From contig CAVXFM010000008.1 in NCBI GenBank assembly GCA_963760985.1, forward strand, positions 49,343-113,342: a stretch of 64,000 nt of DNA, given 5' to 3'. Position numbers and translations under genes: made by a program. The notes beneath the pieces were generated by a model. It searched no databases and was not told where the DNA came from. It worked only from the letters and a program-made list of their open reading frames with translations. How positions within the stretch are numbered: position 1 is the stretch's first letter; every line of letters starts with the position of its first letter. Origin of the DNA: JACRDG01 sp963760985. GTDB taxonomy: Bacteria > Desulfobacterota > Desulfomonilia > Desulfomonilales > Desulfomonilaceae. Positions 62,960-64,000 of this stretch are shown here, piece by piece.

Positions 62960-63636
62960 TGTGTCTCCTTTCCACATTTTTGACTTTGGTGTTCAAGAAT
63001 AAGGAATCTTAATTCTGTGAGCTTTACATCTTCCGTATTTTTCAGTCAACCCCTATTATCGTGAGTAATCAGTAAGAACTGCCTTTTTTTGCCCTTGGGG
63101 CCCTGATACACGGGAACTTCTTTCTCGCGGGCTTGCCGCGTGGGCATGACTCGCCGATGCGACGGATGGCCCGGACGCGATGCCTCAGGCTTGGACCACA
63201 AGGCATTGGCCAAATTCCGCACCCTACTTCGGGTTGAGCAACGACTTGACATGATTATGGGAACTTGATAACTCAGTCTGCGCAGACGCGTGCTCAGCAG
63301 GCTGTTGCGGAACGCAATGCTTTCCAGACAACGGGCCACAATTCATTCGGTTGGTGGTAAGCCACGGAGACAGAACCAACCGAGACCTAAGTATGTCAGA
63401 CTGATAGGAGCCCCCCCGAAAAGTGGAACCGATGGTCGAGGCCTACTCCTAGCTCGATTCGCACCATGTTTGGGGTTTCGCGACAGGCTCCTTGGCCTAA
63501 GGATGCGACCGCACACTGCTTGTGCGAGAGACCTCGACGATCGGCCCGGCACGCGGGTTGCTGCCGAGCGTCTGTTCCGTTGCTGTCCGGACAGCGCTTC
63601 TTCCGGTCTCCGTTTCTCACCAGCTTGGAGTCATTT
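62960..63636. other. Intergenic region between ferredoxin and yggT genes
   Basis: About 680 bases with no supported gene. Contains the third copy of the 25-bp repeat (63300-63324). Small frames on both strands have no known domain. The part 63120-63250 looks like relic repeat or coding material but is not identified. Confidence 0.5.
63300..63324 (-). repeat. 25-bp palindromic dispersed repeat, copy 3
   Basis: On the minus strand GAAAGCATTGCGTTCCGCAA then CAGCC, one mismatch from copy 2 and three from copy 1. Orientation is inverted relative to the other two copies. Confidence 0.8.
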
Positions 63637-63924
63637 ATGCCTATGCTTGCCATTTTTCTCATTCCACTCATTAATGTGGTGAATGCCGCTCTCTCCATCT
63701 ACATGTGGATAGTCATCATCTCGGCTCTCATTACGTGGGTAAATCCTGACCCGTATAATCCTATCGTCCGATTCTTGTACAGCGTGACCGAACCGGTGTT
63801 CGCCACGGTACGACGCAGACTTCCCTTCCGCATGACGACAATTGATTTCACGCCCATGCTCGTCATCCTGGTCATCATCTTTATCCAGGGCGTGCTCACT
63901 CAGATCGCGCTACAGCTCCAGTAA
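63637..63924 (+). CDS. YggT family membrane protein
   Basis: 95 residues from ATG 63637, with TTGGAG upstream. Two membrane segments: IFLIPLINVVNAALSIYMWI and LVILVIIFIQGVLTQIALQL, separated by a conserved loop (WVNPDPYNPIVRFLYSVTEP, then RRRLPFR). YggT/YlmG proteins have a role in membrane or division-related processes in other bacteria. Stop at 63924; a short hairpin (CTCTCC and GGAGAG) just behind may be a terminator. Confidence 0.92.
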   Translation: MPMLAIFLIPLINVVNAALSIYMWIVIISALITWVNPDPYNPIVRFLYSVTEPVFATVRRRLPFRMTTIDFTPMLVILVIIFIQGVLTQIALQLQ

Positions 63925-64000
63925 GACTCTCCTGAGGGTCCGGAGAGCAAGCCCTATACCGTGTGAGACCGACTAGTTCTCATGTGAAAATGCATTTTCT

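Noticed and set aside
1..64000. CRISPR array
   Set aside because: No set of regularly spaced direct repeats; the repeats found are few, dispersed and of differing orientation.

Overview
The window looks like a chromosome segment of an anaerobic Gram-negative bacterium, most likely a sulfate-reducer-type Desulfobacterota (formerly Deltaproteobacteria). I infer this from the class I hybrid-cluster protein with a TTGAC-N4-GTCAA operator, the Desulfovibrio-type ferredoxin, the gene content around rpoD, dnaG and mutS2, the order of the division cluster, and a small gene that appears to use UGA as selenocysteine. GC content is in the mid-50s per cent by eye. I cannot name the species.

Layout. 1-3.5 kb: a TonB-type protein cut by the window edge and a three-gene ABC importer in which every gene carries a frameshift. 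3.5-8 kb: hcp with an HD-domain gene and a Fe-S gene, and a divergent Crp/Fnr regulator (probably HcpR, frameshifted). 8-13 kb: a TIGR02757 family gene, a DUF192 gene, and a 996-residue helicase fused to a DEDD exonuclease. 13-18 kb: an outer-membrane protein, a repeat-rich intergenic region, a trypsin-like protease and a Memo family gene. 18-26 kb: rpoD, dnaG, mutS2, hisF and hisA. 26-31 kb: two small secreted proteins, an SDR reductase, an XRE-cupin regulator and an acyl-CoA dehydrogenase. 31-37.5 kb: an accessory region with a truncated nucleotidyltransferase, a DUF5131 three-Cys protein, and its TcmP partner now about 4 kb away. Between the pair lie TfoX, BI-1/YccA, two toxin-antitoxin modules and a HEPN-like gene. 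38-53.6 kb: an unbroken dcw operon on the minus strand, rsmH-ftsL-ftsI-murE-murF-mraY-ftsW-murG-murC-murB-ftsQ-ftsA-ftsZ, with neither murD nor mraZ. 54-64 kb: the selenoprotein gene, an EI24 membrane protein, tRNA-Leu, a GH57/DUF3536 protein, a trpF-like gene, a radical SAM protein, a YkgJ family protein, a ferredoxin and YggT.

The genes form several working groups. These are nitrosative-stress defence (hcp and HcpR), peptidoglycan precursor synthesis and septation (dcw), information processing (rpoD/dnaG/mutS2), histidine biosynthesis, and an accessory island with toxin-antitoxin and modification-like genes.

Thirteen genes carry a single net +1 or -1 frameshift. All 13 dcw genes and rpoD, dnaG, mutS2, hisA and hisF are open. 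This points either to assembly indels or to real decay of dispensable genes.

The observations I rate highest are the SelW/Rdx-like selenoprotein with a SECIS-like hairpin (54477-54704), the split TcmP/DUF5131 pair bounded by a 23-bp direct repeat, the helicase-exonuclease fusion, the HcpR site, the missing murD, and two families of intergenic repeats.
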